NCBI RefSeq assembly: GCF_937123735.1
Contig: NZ_CAKZKL010000032.1
Location: forward strand, 1 to 64,000
DNA length: 64,000 nucleotides
Reading direction: 5' to 3'
Source of the DNA: an uncultured Lentibacter sp.
Lineage (GTDB): Bacteria; Pseudomonadota; Alphaproteobacteria; Rhodobacterales; Rhodobacteraceae
The translations under genes were made by a program, and so were the position numbers. The notes under the pieces were generated by a model. It did no database searches and was not told the DNA's origin. It worked only from the letters and a program-made list of their open reading frames with translations. Below, in pieces: positions 8,684 to 16,334 of the stretch. Position 1 is the stretch's first letter; every line of letters begins with the position of its first letter.

Positions 8684-10000
8684 ATGCACGATTCGAACTA
8701 CACGCCCACGCGACGGGGCTTTTTGGGGCTTGCTCTGGGAGCCGGAGCGCTTGGCGTGGCTGGCACAGCAACGCCAGCCCGCGCGCGGGTCAGGACCAGC
8801 GCCAAGATCTTGATCCTCGGCGCAGGCGCGGCCGGCGCTGCTTTGGCCAACAGGCTGACAGAGCGGCTTGACGGCGCGGCGATCACCCTTGTGGATGGCC
8901 GAAAGGAACACTGGTATCAGCCCGGATTTTCCCTGATTGCTGCGGGTTTGAAACCGGCAAGTTATTCGGTCAGCCAAACCACAGACTGGTTGCCCAAAGG
9001 CGTCACGCTCAAGCAGGATTGGGCCGCGAATATCGACCCGGAAAGCCGCAAGGTGGCGCTGCAAGGTGGCGAAGTGCTCAGCTATGACTACCTGATCGTG
9101 GCCACGGGCCTCACCCTTGACCATGACGCGATCGAAGGCTTCAGCCTTGATATGGTGGGCAAAAACGGCATCGGCGCGCTCTATGCGGGGCCTGAGTATG
9201 CCGCGCGCACCTGGGCAGCGGCGTCCCAGTTTATCGATGGGGGCGGCGTGGGGCTTTTTACCCGCCCTGCCACCGAGATGAAATGCGCAGGCGCGCCGCT
9301 CAAGCATACTTTCCTGATTGACGATCTGGCCCGCAAGGCAGGCACCCGCGGCAAGATGGATGTGCGCTATATGGCCAACAACAAGAGCCTTTTCGGCGTT
9401 CCGATTGTGGCTGAAAAAGTGCGGATGCTCTTTGGCGACAGGGGCATTGGCGCCGATTATGCGCATGTGCTGACAAGCCTTGATGCGGGCGCCAAACGCG
9501 CGACCTTCAACACGCCCGAGGGGGCGGTGGAGCGCGCCTATGACTATATTCACGTCATTCCCCCCCAACGCGCGCCAGATGTTGTGCGCCAGTCCGGCTT
9601 GAGCTGGGCCGACAAATGGGAAGATCAAGGCTGGGTCGAGGTGGACAAGGCCACGCTGCGCCACAACCGCTACCCCGAAGTTTTTGCCCTTGGCGATGTG
9701 GCGGGTGTGCCCAAGGGCAAAACGGCGGCAAGTGTGAAGTGGCAGGTGCCTGTGGTGGAGGAACATCTGGTGGCCCAGATTGCCGGAGATACCACCGATG
9801 CGGCCTATAACGGCTATACCTCCTGCCCGCTGATCACGCAGGTGGGCCGTGCCATGCTCATTGAGTTTGACTACAACAACAATCTGACCCCGAGCTTCCC
9901 CGGCATCATCGCACCGCTGGAGGAGCTCTGGATCAGCTGGCTGATGAAAGAGGTTGCTCTGAAAGCCACCTATAACGCCATGTTGCGCGGCAAAGCGTGA
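8684..10000 (+). CDS. Tat-exported sulfide:quinone oxidoreductase-like flavoprotein
   Basis: FAD-dependent SQR-type protein of 438 residues. The N-terminus carries a twin-arginine signal (TRRGFLGLALGAG, residues 9-21) followed by an alanine-rich stretch ending PARA. The dinucleotide-binding motif ILILGAGAAGAALA starts near residue 42. Two cysteines sit in the contexts used by type II SQRs for sulfide oxidation: Cys201 in KCAGAP and Cys381 in YTSCPL. The FALGDVAG motif binds FAD. It would oxidise sulfide (or a persulfide) and pass electrons to quinone. GGGAGG at 8671-8676 fits the ATG at 8684. A DUF5368 membrane protein follows after 10 bp and may anchor it or accept electrons. The Tat signal places it at the periplasmic face. 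Specificity is not proven. Confidence 0.88.
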   Translation: MHDSNYTPTRRGFLGLALGAGALGVAGTATPARARVRTSAKILILGAGAAGAALANRLTERLDGAAITLVDGRKEHWYQPGFSLIAAGLKPASYSVSQTTDWLPKGVTLKQDWAANIDPESRKVALQGGEVLSYDYLIVATGLTLDHDAIEGFSLDMVGKNGIGALYAGPEYAARTWAAASQFIDGGGVGLFTRPATEMKCAGAPLKHTFLIDDLARKAGTRGKMDVRYMANNKSLFGVPIVAEKVRMLFGDRGIGADYAHVLTSLDAGAKRATFNTPEGAVERAYDYIHVIPPQRAPDVVRQSGLSWADKWEDQGWVEVDKATLRHNRYPEVFALGDVAGVPKGKTAASVKWQVPVVEEHLVAQIAGDTTDAAYNGYTSCPLITQVGRAMLIEFDYNNNLTPSFPGIIAPLEELWISWLMKEVALKATYNAMLRGKA

Positions 10001-10010
10001 GGAGAAAACC

Positions 10011-10367
10011 ATGCAAGAACTGACACTTACAACGCTTTTCGCGGTCTTTGAGGAAATTTTCGGGCGCGGGCTTTTCTGGGCCATGGTTCTGGCCGCAGCC
10101 CTTGTCACGGTGGCGTATATCTATGTTCTCATCCGCGATAGAGCCGTGAGCTGGCGCAAGTTTCTCTGGGCGCAGCTCTCCATGCCCATCGGCGCGATTG
10201 CGGCGGTTTTGTTCGTCCAGGGCATGACCCGCTCGGGCTTTGCCGATATCGGCGGGCCGATTGATATGATCGTTTTGCTCGGTGTGGCAGCCGGTGGGGC
10301 TGTGGGTATGGCAATCTGTATATACACTGTCCAGTCACTCTTCTGGCCGCCCGAGAGCAAGACCTGA
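10011..10367 (+). CDS. DUF5368 family membrane protein
   Basis: A 118-residue protein with about three hydrophobic segments (AMVLAAALVTVAYIYVLI, then two near residues 60-75 and 85-105). I recognise it from memory as the Rhodobacterales family DUF5368, whose function is unknown. The start has AGGAG immediately upstream, and the gene is 10 bp behind the SQR gene in the same direction, so the two are almost certainly cotranscribed. A membrane anchor or quinone-side partner for the exported flavoprotein is an inference from position only. No cysteines or histidines in cofactor-like motifs are visible. It ends 5 bp before the convergent comE. Confidence 0.78.
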   Translation: MQELTLTTLFAVFEEIFGRGLFWAMVLAAALVTVAYIYVLIRDRAVSWRKFLWAQLSMPIGAIAAVLFVQGMTRSGFADIGGPIDMIVLLGVAAGGAVGMAICIYTVQSLFWPPESKT

Positions 10368-10372
10368 GCCGA

Positions 10373-10927
10373 TTAACTGGACACCGCCTTCATGAAGCGG
10401 TCGCGAATGATGACGGGGTCCATGGTGATCACCGGCATCTTCGCGTTGCCGCTGTCGCACTTCACGACCATCACGGTCATCTCGCCACTGTCGAGCGCCT
10501 CTTGCAGCACGCGGCCCGTGTCGACATCGCGGCACTCGATCACCCGCTCGCAGCCGCAGGCCTCGGCAACTTTGGCCAGAGAGGTTTTCTTGCCCGTGTA
10601 AGTGGGCTGGTCGCCCGTCGAGCCGTAGGAGCCGTTGTCAATGATCATCAGGATGTAATTGTTGGCGACATTGTTGGCGATGGTGGGCAGCGTGCCCATA
10701 TTTGTGAGGATCGAGCCGTCGCCGTCGATCACGATCACCGGTTTGGGCTGCGCCAGCGCAAGGCCAAGGCCGATGCTGGAGGCCAGCCCCATGGTGCCGA
10801 GCATGTAAAAGTTGGTCGGCTGGTCATCAATCGCATGCAGCTCCTGGCTGGGGATGCCGATGTTACACACGACGAGCTGGTCACGCAGGATCGGGGCGAT
10901 GTCTTGCAGGATTTCGGAACGGATCAT
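10373..10927 (-). CDS. comE: Sulfopyruvate decarboxylase subunit beta
   Basis: The ThDP-binding subunit, 184 residues, with the C-terminal half of a ThDP decarboxylase fold. The ThDP/Mg2+ motif is present (VIDGDGSILTNMGTLPTIAN, about residues 70-90). With ComD it decarboxylates sulfopyruvate to sulfoacetaldehyde in sulfolactate/cysteate breakdown, or in coenzyme M synthesis in archaea. The start ATG at 10927 overlaps the comD stop by four bases (ATGA), so the subunits are translationally coupled. Phosphonopyruvate decarboxylase is the main alternative because the families are close. No phosphonate genes are present in the window, which favours sulfopyruvate, but no xsc (sulfoacetaldehyde acetyltransferase) is visible either. 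Confidence 0.86.
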   Translation of the reverse strand: MIRSEILQDIAPILRDQLVVCNIGIPSQELHAIDDQPTNFYMLGTMGLASSIGLGLALAQPKPVIVIDGDGSILTNMGTLPTIANNVANNYILMIIDNGSYGSTGDQPTYTGKKTSLAKVAEACGCERVIECRDVDTGRVLQEALDSGEMTVMVVKCDSGNAKMPVITMDPVIIRDRFMKAVSS

Positions 10928-11430
10928 TGGTCGCCATAGCCTCCCCAGAAGTTGGCATCCGTCAGGATCGCCACGGGTTTGTTGCACATGAAAGTGTATT
11001 TCAGGATCATATCGAGCTCTGCGACATCGGATTGCTTGTGAAAATGGTAGGTCGGGATGTTCATCTGTGCGAGCAGCGCTTTGGTGTGAACCGCCATTTC
11101 GACTTGGCAGGCCACAGGCTCGCGCAGCTCGCCACGGTAGCTGATCAGCATGGGCAGCGGCATACGGTAATACTGGATCAGCGTGGCCAAAGTGTTGATC
11201 GTCACGCCAATCGCGGTGTTTTGCATGATGATGGCCGGGCGCTTGCCGCCCATCCAAGCGCCGGCGCAAAGCCCCATGCCCTCGTCTTCCTTGTTTGAGG
11301 GGATGTGGAAAATCTCGTCGCGCCCATCAATCTCCTCGATCACCCCTGCGAGCTGTTTGCAGGGCACGGTTGTGACAAAGGATATGTCGTTGGCCACCAG
11401 ATCATCGGTGATTTTCTTGTCGATATTCAT
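10924..11430 (-). CDS. comD: Sulfopyruvate decarboxylase subunit alpha
   Basis: The PYR-domain half of a split ThDP decarboxylase, 168 residues from the ATG at 11430 (MNIDKKITDDLVANDI), with a GGGAGG ribosome-binding site just upstream. Segments SNKEDEGMGLCAGAWMGGKR and MQNTAIGVTINTLATL match the ComD/phosphonopyruvate-decarboxylase N-terminal half; the SNKEDE glutamate is the cofactor-activating position in this family. It is expressed with comE through an ATGA overlap. A longer start 18 codons upstream is possible but has no ribosome-binding site that I can see. The pair acts in the cytosol on a C3 sulfonate keto acid; where the product goes is not shown by the window. Confidence 0.86.
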   Translation of the reverse strand: MNIDKKITDDLVANDISFVTTVPCKQLAGVIEEIDGRDEIFHIPSNKEDEGMGLCAGAWMGGKRPAIIMQNTAIGVTINTLATLIQYYRMPLPMLISYRGELREPVACQVEMAVHTKALLAQMNIPTYHFHKQSDVAELDMILKYTFMCNKPVAILTDANFWGGYGDQ

Positions 11431-11533
11431 GCACAGCCTCCCGAGCTCTTGGTGCACTATTGGCTGGCTTTGGGTCTGGCTCAAGGGGGCTTCGCGCCCG
11501 GTGGGCCTGTTTTCAGTTTGCCTGAAGGCGGGC

Positions 11534-12064
11534 TTACAGCTTTTCGAACATGATGGTCACCGTGCCGAGGCGCAGACCGAAGCGCTCGACATAGGCGATG
11601 TTGAGCAGGCGGTCCTCTGACAGCAGCCACATCCAATCGTCAAACGCCACACGCAGTGTGCCGCCCTTATCGGGCTGGGGCAGATCAATGGTGTAGCGCC
11701 AGTTGAACCTGTCGCCCTCCTCGCGCCCCGTGGCTTCGCCTATCACGCCGTCAGCCGTGCCGCGCCATGTATCATCGCCTGTTTTGGTGAGCCGCCAGAT
11801 GCGCTGCCCGGTTGCGCCGCTGGCATAGGTGAAATCTTCTGTCAGGGTGAGCGTCTCACCGTCCCAGTCTCCTGTCATGTCGACAACGAAGCGTTGACGC
11901 AGCTTGCCAAACCTGTCCTGAAACTGGCCGTGGGCCACAAAACGACCGTCAAAAAAGCGCTCCAGATCAAGCTTGCGCTCCGACAGGGCAGCATCGTTGA
12001 ACGAGGGCTTGCCCGAGCAGGCAGCCAGAAAGACGAGCGCAAAGGCGAGAAGAAGTTGTTTCAT
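11534..12064 (-). CDS. DUF3833 family lipoprotein
   Basis: A 176-residue protein beginning with a lipoprotein signal (MKQLLLAFALVFLAAC; lipobox LAAC with Cys16). The mature part is beta-rich with DUF3833-type text (LDLERFFDGRFVAHGQFQDR and VVDMTGDWDGETLTLTEDF). The family is found in many proteobacterial envelopes and has no established function. The start at 12064 is chosen because it gives a clean signal peptide; the longer frame upstream reads into the divergent promoter region. It lies 103 bp upstream of comD on the same strand and is divergent from the Rieske oxygenase gene. A link to sulfopyruvate metabolism is not evident. Confidence 0.85.
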   Translation of the reverse strand: MKQLLLAFALVFLAACSGKPSFNDAALSERKLDLERFFDGRFVAHGQFQDRFGKLRQRFVVDMTGDWDGETLTLTEDFTYASGATGQRIWRLTKTGDDTWRGTADGVIGEATGREEGDRFNWRYTIDLPQPDKGGTLRVAFDDWMWLLSEDRLLNIAYVERFGLRLGTVTIMFEKL

Positions 12065-12203
12065 ACCCGGCATACGGCCCCTGCACCAAAAGAGATGAAA
12101 AACGCAAGCCGGCCGTCGCGGTGAGAAAAGCCATGTCGCGGTGAGAAAAGTTTTATGTGTCAAAACCGGGTTCACTGCCCCGAAGTTTGCAGGAGAGCGG
12201 AAA

Positions 12204-13352
12204 ATGACGACGAATATTTCAGGTGTGATGCGCCCCGTGGCCACGGCCAATGGCTTGCCCAATGAGCATTATGTGGATGAGCGGGTCTTCCTGGAGGAGC
12301 GTGATGCCGTTTTGTATAACAATTGGTCGGGCGTGGGTGTTGAGGCCGATGTGCCCGAAAACGGCGATGCAAAGCCCATCGAATTTCTTGGGATGCCCTT
12401 GCTCTTGATCCGCGACAAAGATGGGCAGGTGCGCGTGTTTCAGAACACCTGCCGCCACCGCGGTATGATTCTCGTCTCCGAGCCCAAGAAAATCGAGGGC
12501 GCGATCCGCTGCCCCTATCATTCGTGGTGCTACTCCACCAAGGGTGACCTTGTTGCCACGCCACATGTGGGCGGGCCGGGCATGAACACCCACAAGGACA
12601 TGCCAAAGAGCGAGCTGGGGCTGTATGAAGTGCCCAGCTACATCTGGATGGGGGTTGTTTATGTGAATGCCTCGGGCACGGCAGAGCCTTTCGAGGTGGT
12701 GCATGCGGAGCTTCTGGAGCGCTGGAAAGAGTTCAACGTGCCCCTGTATCACGGCGGGGAAGACAGCAAATTCGAGCTGCCCGTAAAGACCAACTGGAAG
12801 CTGGCGGTTGAGAACTATTGCGAAAGCTACCACCTGCCCTGGGTGCACCCGGGGTTGAACAGCTATTCGCGGCTGGAAGACCACTACAACATTGAAGAAT
12901 ATGGCCGCTATTCGGGCCAGGGCACGCTGGTTTACCGCCAGCTGACGGGGCAAGACGGCCAGACCTTCCCCGACTTTCCCAACCTGTCTGACAAATGGGA
13001 CACCGGCGGAGAATATATCACTGTCTACCCCAATGTGCTTTTGGGCGTGCAACGCGACCATGCTTTCGCGATTATCCTTGAGCCGAAGGCTGTGAACGAA
13101 ACGCTGGAGCATGTGCACCTGTTTTATGCCCAACCCAAGGTAGACGAAGCCCTGCGCGCCAAGAATGCAACCCAATGGAAGACTGTCTTTGTCGAAGATA
13201 TCTTCGTGGTTGAGGGGATGCAGAAGGGCCGCTACGGGCGCGGCTTTGACGGCGGGCGCTTCTCGCCAGCGATGGACGGGCCGACGCATTGCTTTCATGA
13301 TTGGGTGGCCCAGCAGATCACCAAACACCGCCAGCAGCTCGCCGCTGAATGA
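12204..13352 (+). CDS. Rieske non-heme iron oxygenase alpha subunit
   Basis: A 382-residue ring-hydroxylating-type oxygenase. The Rieske [2Fe-2S] ligands are CxH at residues 83-85 (CRHRG) and CxxH at 103-106 (CPYHSW). The catalytic-domain iron motif is NYCESYHLPWVHPG, near residues 205-218. AGGAG at 12191-12195 sets the ATG at 12204; 21 codons of open frame upstream are not family-like. No reductase or ferredoxin is adjacent, so electrons must come from elsewhere. The only coupled gene is a 69-residue protein overlapping its stop. Single-gene relatives include oxygenases for quaternary amines as well as aromatics, so the substrate should be left open. Confidence 0.88.
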   Translation: MTTNISGVMRPVATANGLPNEHYVDERVFLEERDAVLYNNWSGVGVEADVPENGDAKPIEFLGMPLLLIRDKDGQVRVFQNTCRHRGMILVSEPKKIEGAIRCPYHSWCYSTKGDLVATPHVGGPGMNTHKDMPKSELGLYEVPSYIWMGVVYVNASGTAEPFEVVHAELLERWKEFNVPLYHGGEDSKFELPVKTNWKLAVENYCESYHLPWVHPGLNSYSRLEDHYNIEEYGRYSGQGTLVYRQLTGQDGQTFPDFPNLSDKWDTGGEYITVYPNVLLGVQRDHAFAIILEPKAVNETLEHVHLFYAQPKVDEALRAKNATQWKTVFVEDIFVVEGMQKGRYGRGFDGGRFSPAMDGPTHCFHDWVAQQITKHRQQLAAE

Positions 13353-13558
13353 GCGGGCTGCACGAGCGGCTTCTGGCTGCACATGAGCGCGACGACCGTG
13401 AGGCCCTGATTACGCTTTACACGCTGGCGGCGGATCACTCGAACGACCTTGTGGAGAGATCATTCTTTCTCACCCATGCCTTTGTCTTTGCGCTGGAGGC
13501 GGGGGATGCGCGGGCCGATCATTTGCGCGCCCGCCTGCACGAGATGGGACGGATTTAG
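13349..13558 (+). CDS. Small helical protein translationally coupled to the Rieske oxygenase
   Basis: A 69-residue, mostly helical, charged protein (MSGLHERLLAAHERDDREAL at the N-terminus) with no cysteine. Its ATG overlaps the oxygenase stop in ATGA, which implies coupled translation and a related job. Histidines and acidic residues are frequent, but no metal motif is clear. I do not recognise a characterised family. An accessory or stabilising role for the oxygenase is only an inference from coupling. It is too short for domain assignment by eye, but codon usage looks like its neighbours. Confidence 0.72.
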   Translation: MSGLHERLLAAHERDDREALITLYTLAADHSNDLVERSFFLTHAFVFALEAGDARADHLRARLHEMGRI

Positions 13559-13594
13559 TTGCTCCGGCCCGCGCAAGCGGCTATTGGCACAGCC

Positions 13595-14464
13595 ATGTTA
13601 GACAAGCCAGACGACATCCACCCGCTCTTTCACGGCGCTCCCAAAAGCACCGAGTTCAAGAAGCTGCGCAAACGCATCGTGCAACAGACGCGCGAGGCGA
13701 TCGAGCAGTATGGCATGATCGAACCGGGCGGCAAATGGCTTGTCTGCCTGTCGGGCGGCAAGGACAGCTACACACTTCTGGCGGTGCTTTACGAGCTGAA
13801 ATGGCGCGGGCTTTTGCCCGTGGAGCTGCTGGCCTGCAACCTTGATCAGGGGCAACCGGGCTTTCCCGCAACGGTCTTGCCAAAATTCCTGGAAGAGCGC
13901 GGCGTGCCGCACCGGATCGAGTATCAGGATACCTATTCGATCGTGATGGACAAAGTGCCCGAAGGGCGCACCTTTTGTGCGCTCTGCTCGCGGCTGAGGC
14001 GCGGCAACCTCTACCGCATTGCGCGCGAAGAGGGCTGCACCGCCGTTGTGCTGGGCCACCACCGCGACGACATTTTAGAGACATTTTTCATGAATCTCTT
14101 TCATGGCGGCCGCCTGGCGACCATGCCACCCAAGCTGCTCAACGAGGAGGGCGATCTGTTTTTGTATCGCCCGCTCGCACATGTGGCCGAGGCTGACTGT
14201 GAGAAATTTGCCCGTGACCTCAACTACCCGATCATCCCGTGCGACCTTTGTGGCTCTCAAGACGGCTTGCAGCGCCAGCAGGTCAAACAGATTTTGGACG
14301 GCTGGGAAAAGAACAGCCCGGGCCGCAGACAGGTGATGTTTCGTGCCCTGATGAACGCGCGGCCCAGCCACCTTCTTGACCCTGAACTCTTTGATTTCAA
14401 AAATCTTTCTCGCAACCCACAGGAAAAATATCCGCAAAACGACCTGCCTGCCCTGTTCCGTTAA
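13595..14464 (+). CDS. ttcA: tRNA 2-thiocytidine(32) synthetase TtcA
   Basis: A 289-residue PP-loop ATPase that thiolates C32 of certain tRNAs using an iron-sulfur cluster. The PP-loop SGGKDS is at residues 53-58. The two CxxC pairs of the TtcA family are CALC at 128-131 and CDLC at 216-219. [14 protein letters not shown] is also characteristic. The ATG at 13595 ([12 protein letters not shown]) is preferred over an upstream TTG because the extra residues are not family-like. It follows the Rieske pair by 36 bp and may be read through from it, although it is normally a stand-alone housekeeping gene. Confidence 0.95.
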   Translation: MLDKPDDIHPLFHGAPKSTEFKKLRKRIVQQTREAIEQYGMIEPGGKWLVCLSGGKDSYTLLAVLYELKWRGLLPVELLACNLDQGQPGFPATVLPKFLEERGVPHRIEYQDTYSIVMDKVPEGRTFCALCSRLRRGNLYRIAREEGCTAVVLGHHRDDILETFFMNLFHGGRLATMPPKLLNEEGDLFLYRPLAHVAEADCEKFARDLNYPIIPCDLCGSQDGLQRQQVKQILDGWEKNSPGRRQVMFRALMNARPSHLLDPELFDFKNLSRNPQEKYPQNDLPALFR

Positions 14465-14522
14465 GGGGCTGTTGAGACTCTTGCGCTAGCCTCAGATCAA
14501 GGTGATTTGAGGACCGAGTGTA

Positions 14523-16070
14523 ATGGTTTGGACGACGGCAAAGTCAAAGGGTGACAAGTTAAGGTTGCTGCGCAACTGGCTGCTTGGGCCGCATATGCTC
14601 GCCTTTGTGCCTGCGCTCGCGCTCAGCGCCTTCTGGGCTGCGGGCGAGCTCGCCTTGGTGATGGTCGCGCTGGGCTTGCCTTTGCTTTACCTGCTGGCAG
14701 GCACCCTGCGCGAGGCCCGGGCGCTGCGCACCCGCGAGGTTGACGCGGTGACCGGCCTGCCCACTCTGGAGCGCTTGGAGCAAGACTTGAGCGAAACCCT
14801 CACAGTCTGCTCGGAAAGCAGCCGAAAATCGGCCCTGCTCTATATTCAGCTCGAAGAATTTGAAGCGCTTGTGCAGCGATATGGCCAAAAAGCCGGTGAC
14901 ACACTGCTGGAGCGGCTGGGCGAGCGGTTCCGTGCCATCTTGCGTGAAGACGATAAGGTTTTCTGGCTGGGCGGGGCGCGTTATGCGGTATTGATTGCTC
15001 CGGTTCCACATTTTGAGCTTGAAAGCGCCCTTCAGCTCGCCGCCCGGCTGCAATCTGCGGCGGAAGAGCCGGTATCTGTCGATATGCAGGCGCTTTTTGT
15101 GAGCTGTGGGGTGGGTTTCTGTCTCAGCTTGCGCAGCCCCGAGCCGACGGCTTGCTCCATTTTGAAGGCCACCGAAACGGCCTTGAACGAAGCCTGCCGC
15201 AATGCGCCCTCCTCGATCCGCGCCTATAGCCGCGAAATGGGAGAGACCACCGTGAAACGTGAAGCCATGGCCAGAGACGCGTTTCATGCGTTGGACAATG
15301 GCGAGATCACCCCTTGGTTTCAGCCTCAGATCTCCACAGATACGGGGCGCGTGACAGGCTTTGAGGCACTCGCCCGCTGGCATCACCCCAAGCGCGGCAC
15401 GGTCACACCAGCCGAGTTTCTGCCCGTGTTACAAGATACCGGTCAGCTTGAACGGTTGGGGGAGGTGGTTTTGTATGGCGCGCTCTCAGCTCTCAAAGCC
15501 TGGGATCAGACCGGATTTTTTGTGCCCTGTGTCTCGGTTAATTTTTCAGCGGAAGAACTGCGCAATCCCAAGCTGGCTGAAAAGCTGCGCTGGGATCTTG
15601 ACCGGTTTGATTTGCCACCGGAAAGGCTGACGATTGAAGTTCTTGAAACGATTGTGGCCGGGTCGCCCGAAGATGCCGCCGCGCGCAACCTTGCAGCGCT
15701 TGCCAAAATGGGCTGTCGCATTGATCTGGATGACTTTGGAACAGGCCATGCCTCAATCACCTCGATCAGGCGTTTTGCCATCGAACGGATCAAGATTGAC
15801 CGTTCTTTCATCACCCGAGTTGACAAGGACCAAGAGCAACAGCGCATGGTCTCGGCCATCCAGACCATGGCAGAGCGGCTCGGGCTGGAAACCCTGGCAG
15901 AAGGCGTAGAAACCGCCGGCGAGCACGCCATGCTGGGCCAACTGGGGTGTTCACATGTGCAGGGCTATGCCATTGCCCGCCCGATGCCCTTTGAGGAAAC
16001 GCTCAAATGGCTGCAAACCCATACGGCCTCTCTGGGCGCTTTGCCTCAAATCAAAGGGGGCTTGAGTTGA
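14523..16070 (+). CDS. Cyclic-di-GMP phosphodiesterase with degenerate GGDEF and intact EAL domain
   Basis: A 515-residue membrane protein. Two N-terminal hydrophobic segments (about residues 20-60) are followed by a GGDEF-like domain whose active loop reads GGARY at residues 150-154, so cyclase activity is unlikely. The EAL domain runs from about residue 255 and has an intact EAL (residues 281-283, FEALARWHHP), VNFSAEEL, the EVLETIV segment, DDFGTGHAS and KIDRSF, consistent with an active phosphodiesterase. The degenerate GGDEF may bind GTP to activate the EAL domain, as in several relatives. It is 58 bp behind ttcA with no obvious functional link. Signal input through the short membrane part is unknown. 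Confidence 0.92.
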   Translation: MVWTTAKSKGDKLRLLRNWLLGPHMLAFVPALALSAFWAAGELALVMVALGLPLLYLLAGTLREARALRTREVDAVTGLPTLERLEQDLSETLTVCSESSRKSALLYIQLEEFEALVQRYGQKAGDTLLERLGERFRAILREDDKVFWLGGARYAVLIAPVPHFELESALQLAARLQSAAEEPVSVDMQALFVSCGVGFCLSLRSPEPTACSILKATETALNEACRNAPSSIRAYSREMGETTVKREAMARDAFHALDNGEITPWFQPQISTDTGRVTGFEALARWHHPKRGTVTPAEFLPVLQDTGQLERLGEVVLYGALSALKAWDQTGFFVPCVSVNFSAEELRNPKLAEKLRWDLDRFDLPPERLTIEVLETIVAGSPEDAAARNLAALAKMGCRIDLDDFGTGHASITSIRRFAIERIKIDRSFITRVDKDQEQQRMVSAIQTMAERLGLETLAEGVETAGEHAMLGQLGCSHVQGYAIARPMPFEETLKWLQTHTASLGALPQIKGGLS

Positions 16071-16334
16071 GTGGCCCCCAAGGCGCGCCGTCGTGTTGCG
16101 GGGCTCAACACGCCCGTGCCCGGCGCGCGCTCTGCTGAGACACGCCAACCCGCCCCAGACGATTTGACCCAGACAATCCGACCGAGCGCGCAAGAAACCT
16201 AGCGCGCGGCAACAAGGCGCAGAGGTGCGCCGATCCCGGTGCCTTTTGCCCCATTGACGCAATAACTGCTTGACCTTCGTGCCCGCACTCTGTTGAACCT
16301 GCCTCACTCTCAAAGGTAAAGGGCCCGGGTCTCC
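16071..16334 (+). other. Intergenic region upstream of yidC
   Basis: This 264-bp gap contains no recognisable gene. A GTG frame of 43 codons (16071-16202) touches the previous stop, but its Arg/Pro/Ala-rich text looks like random high-GC sequence. The yidC promoter may lie in 16203-16320; no strong consensus is seen. The rpmH-rnpA genes that precede yidC in many bacteria are absent. Confidence 0.5.

Noticed and set aside
16071..16202. 43-codon GTG frame after the EAL gene
   Set aside because: Arg/Pro/Ala-rich composition and no conserved feature; probably chance.
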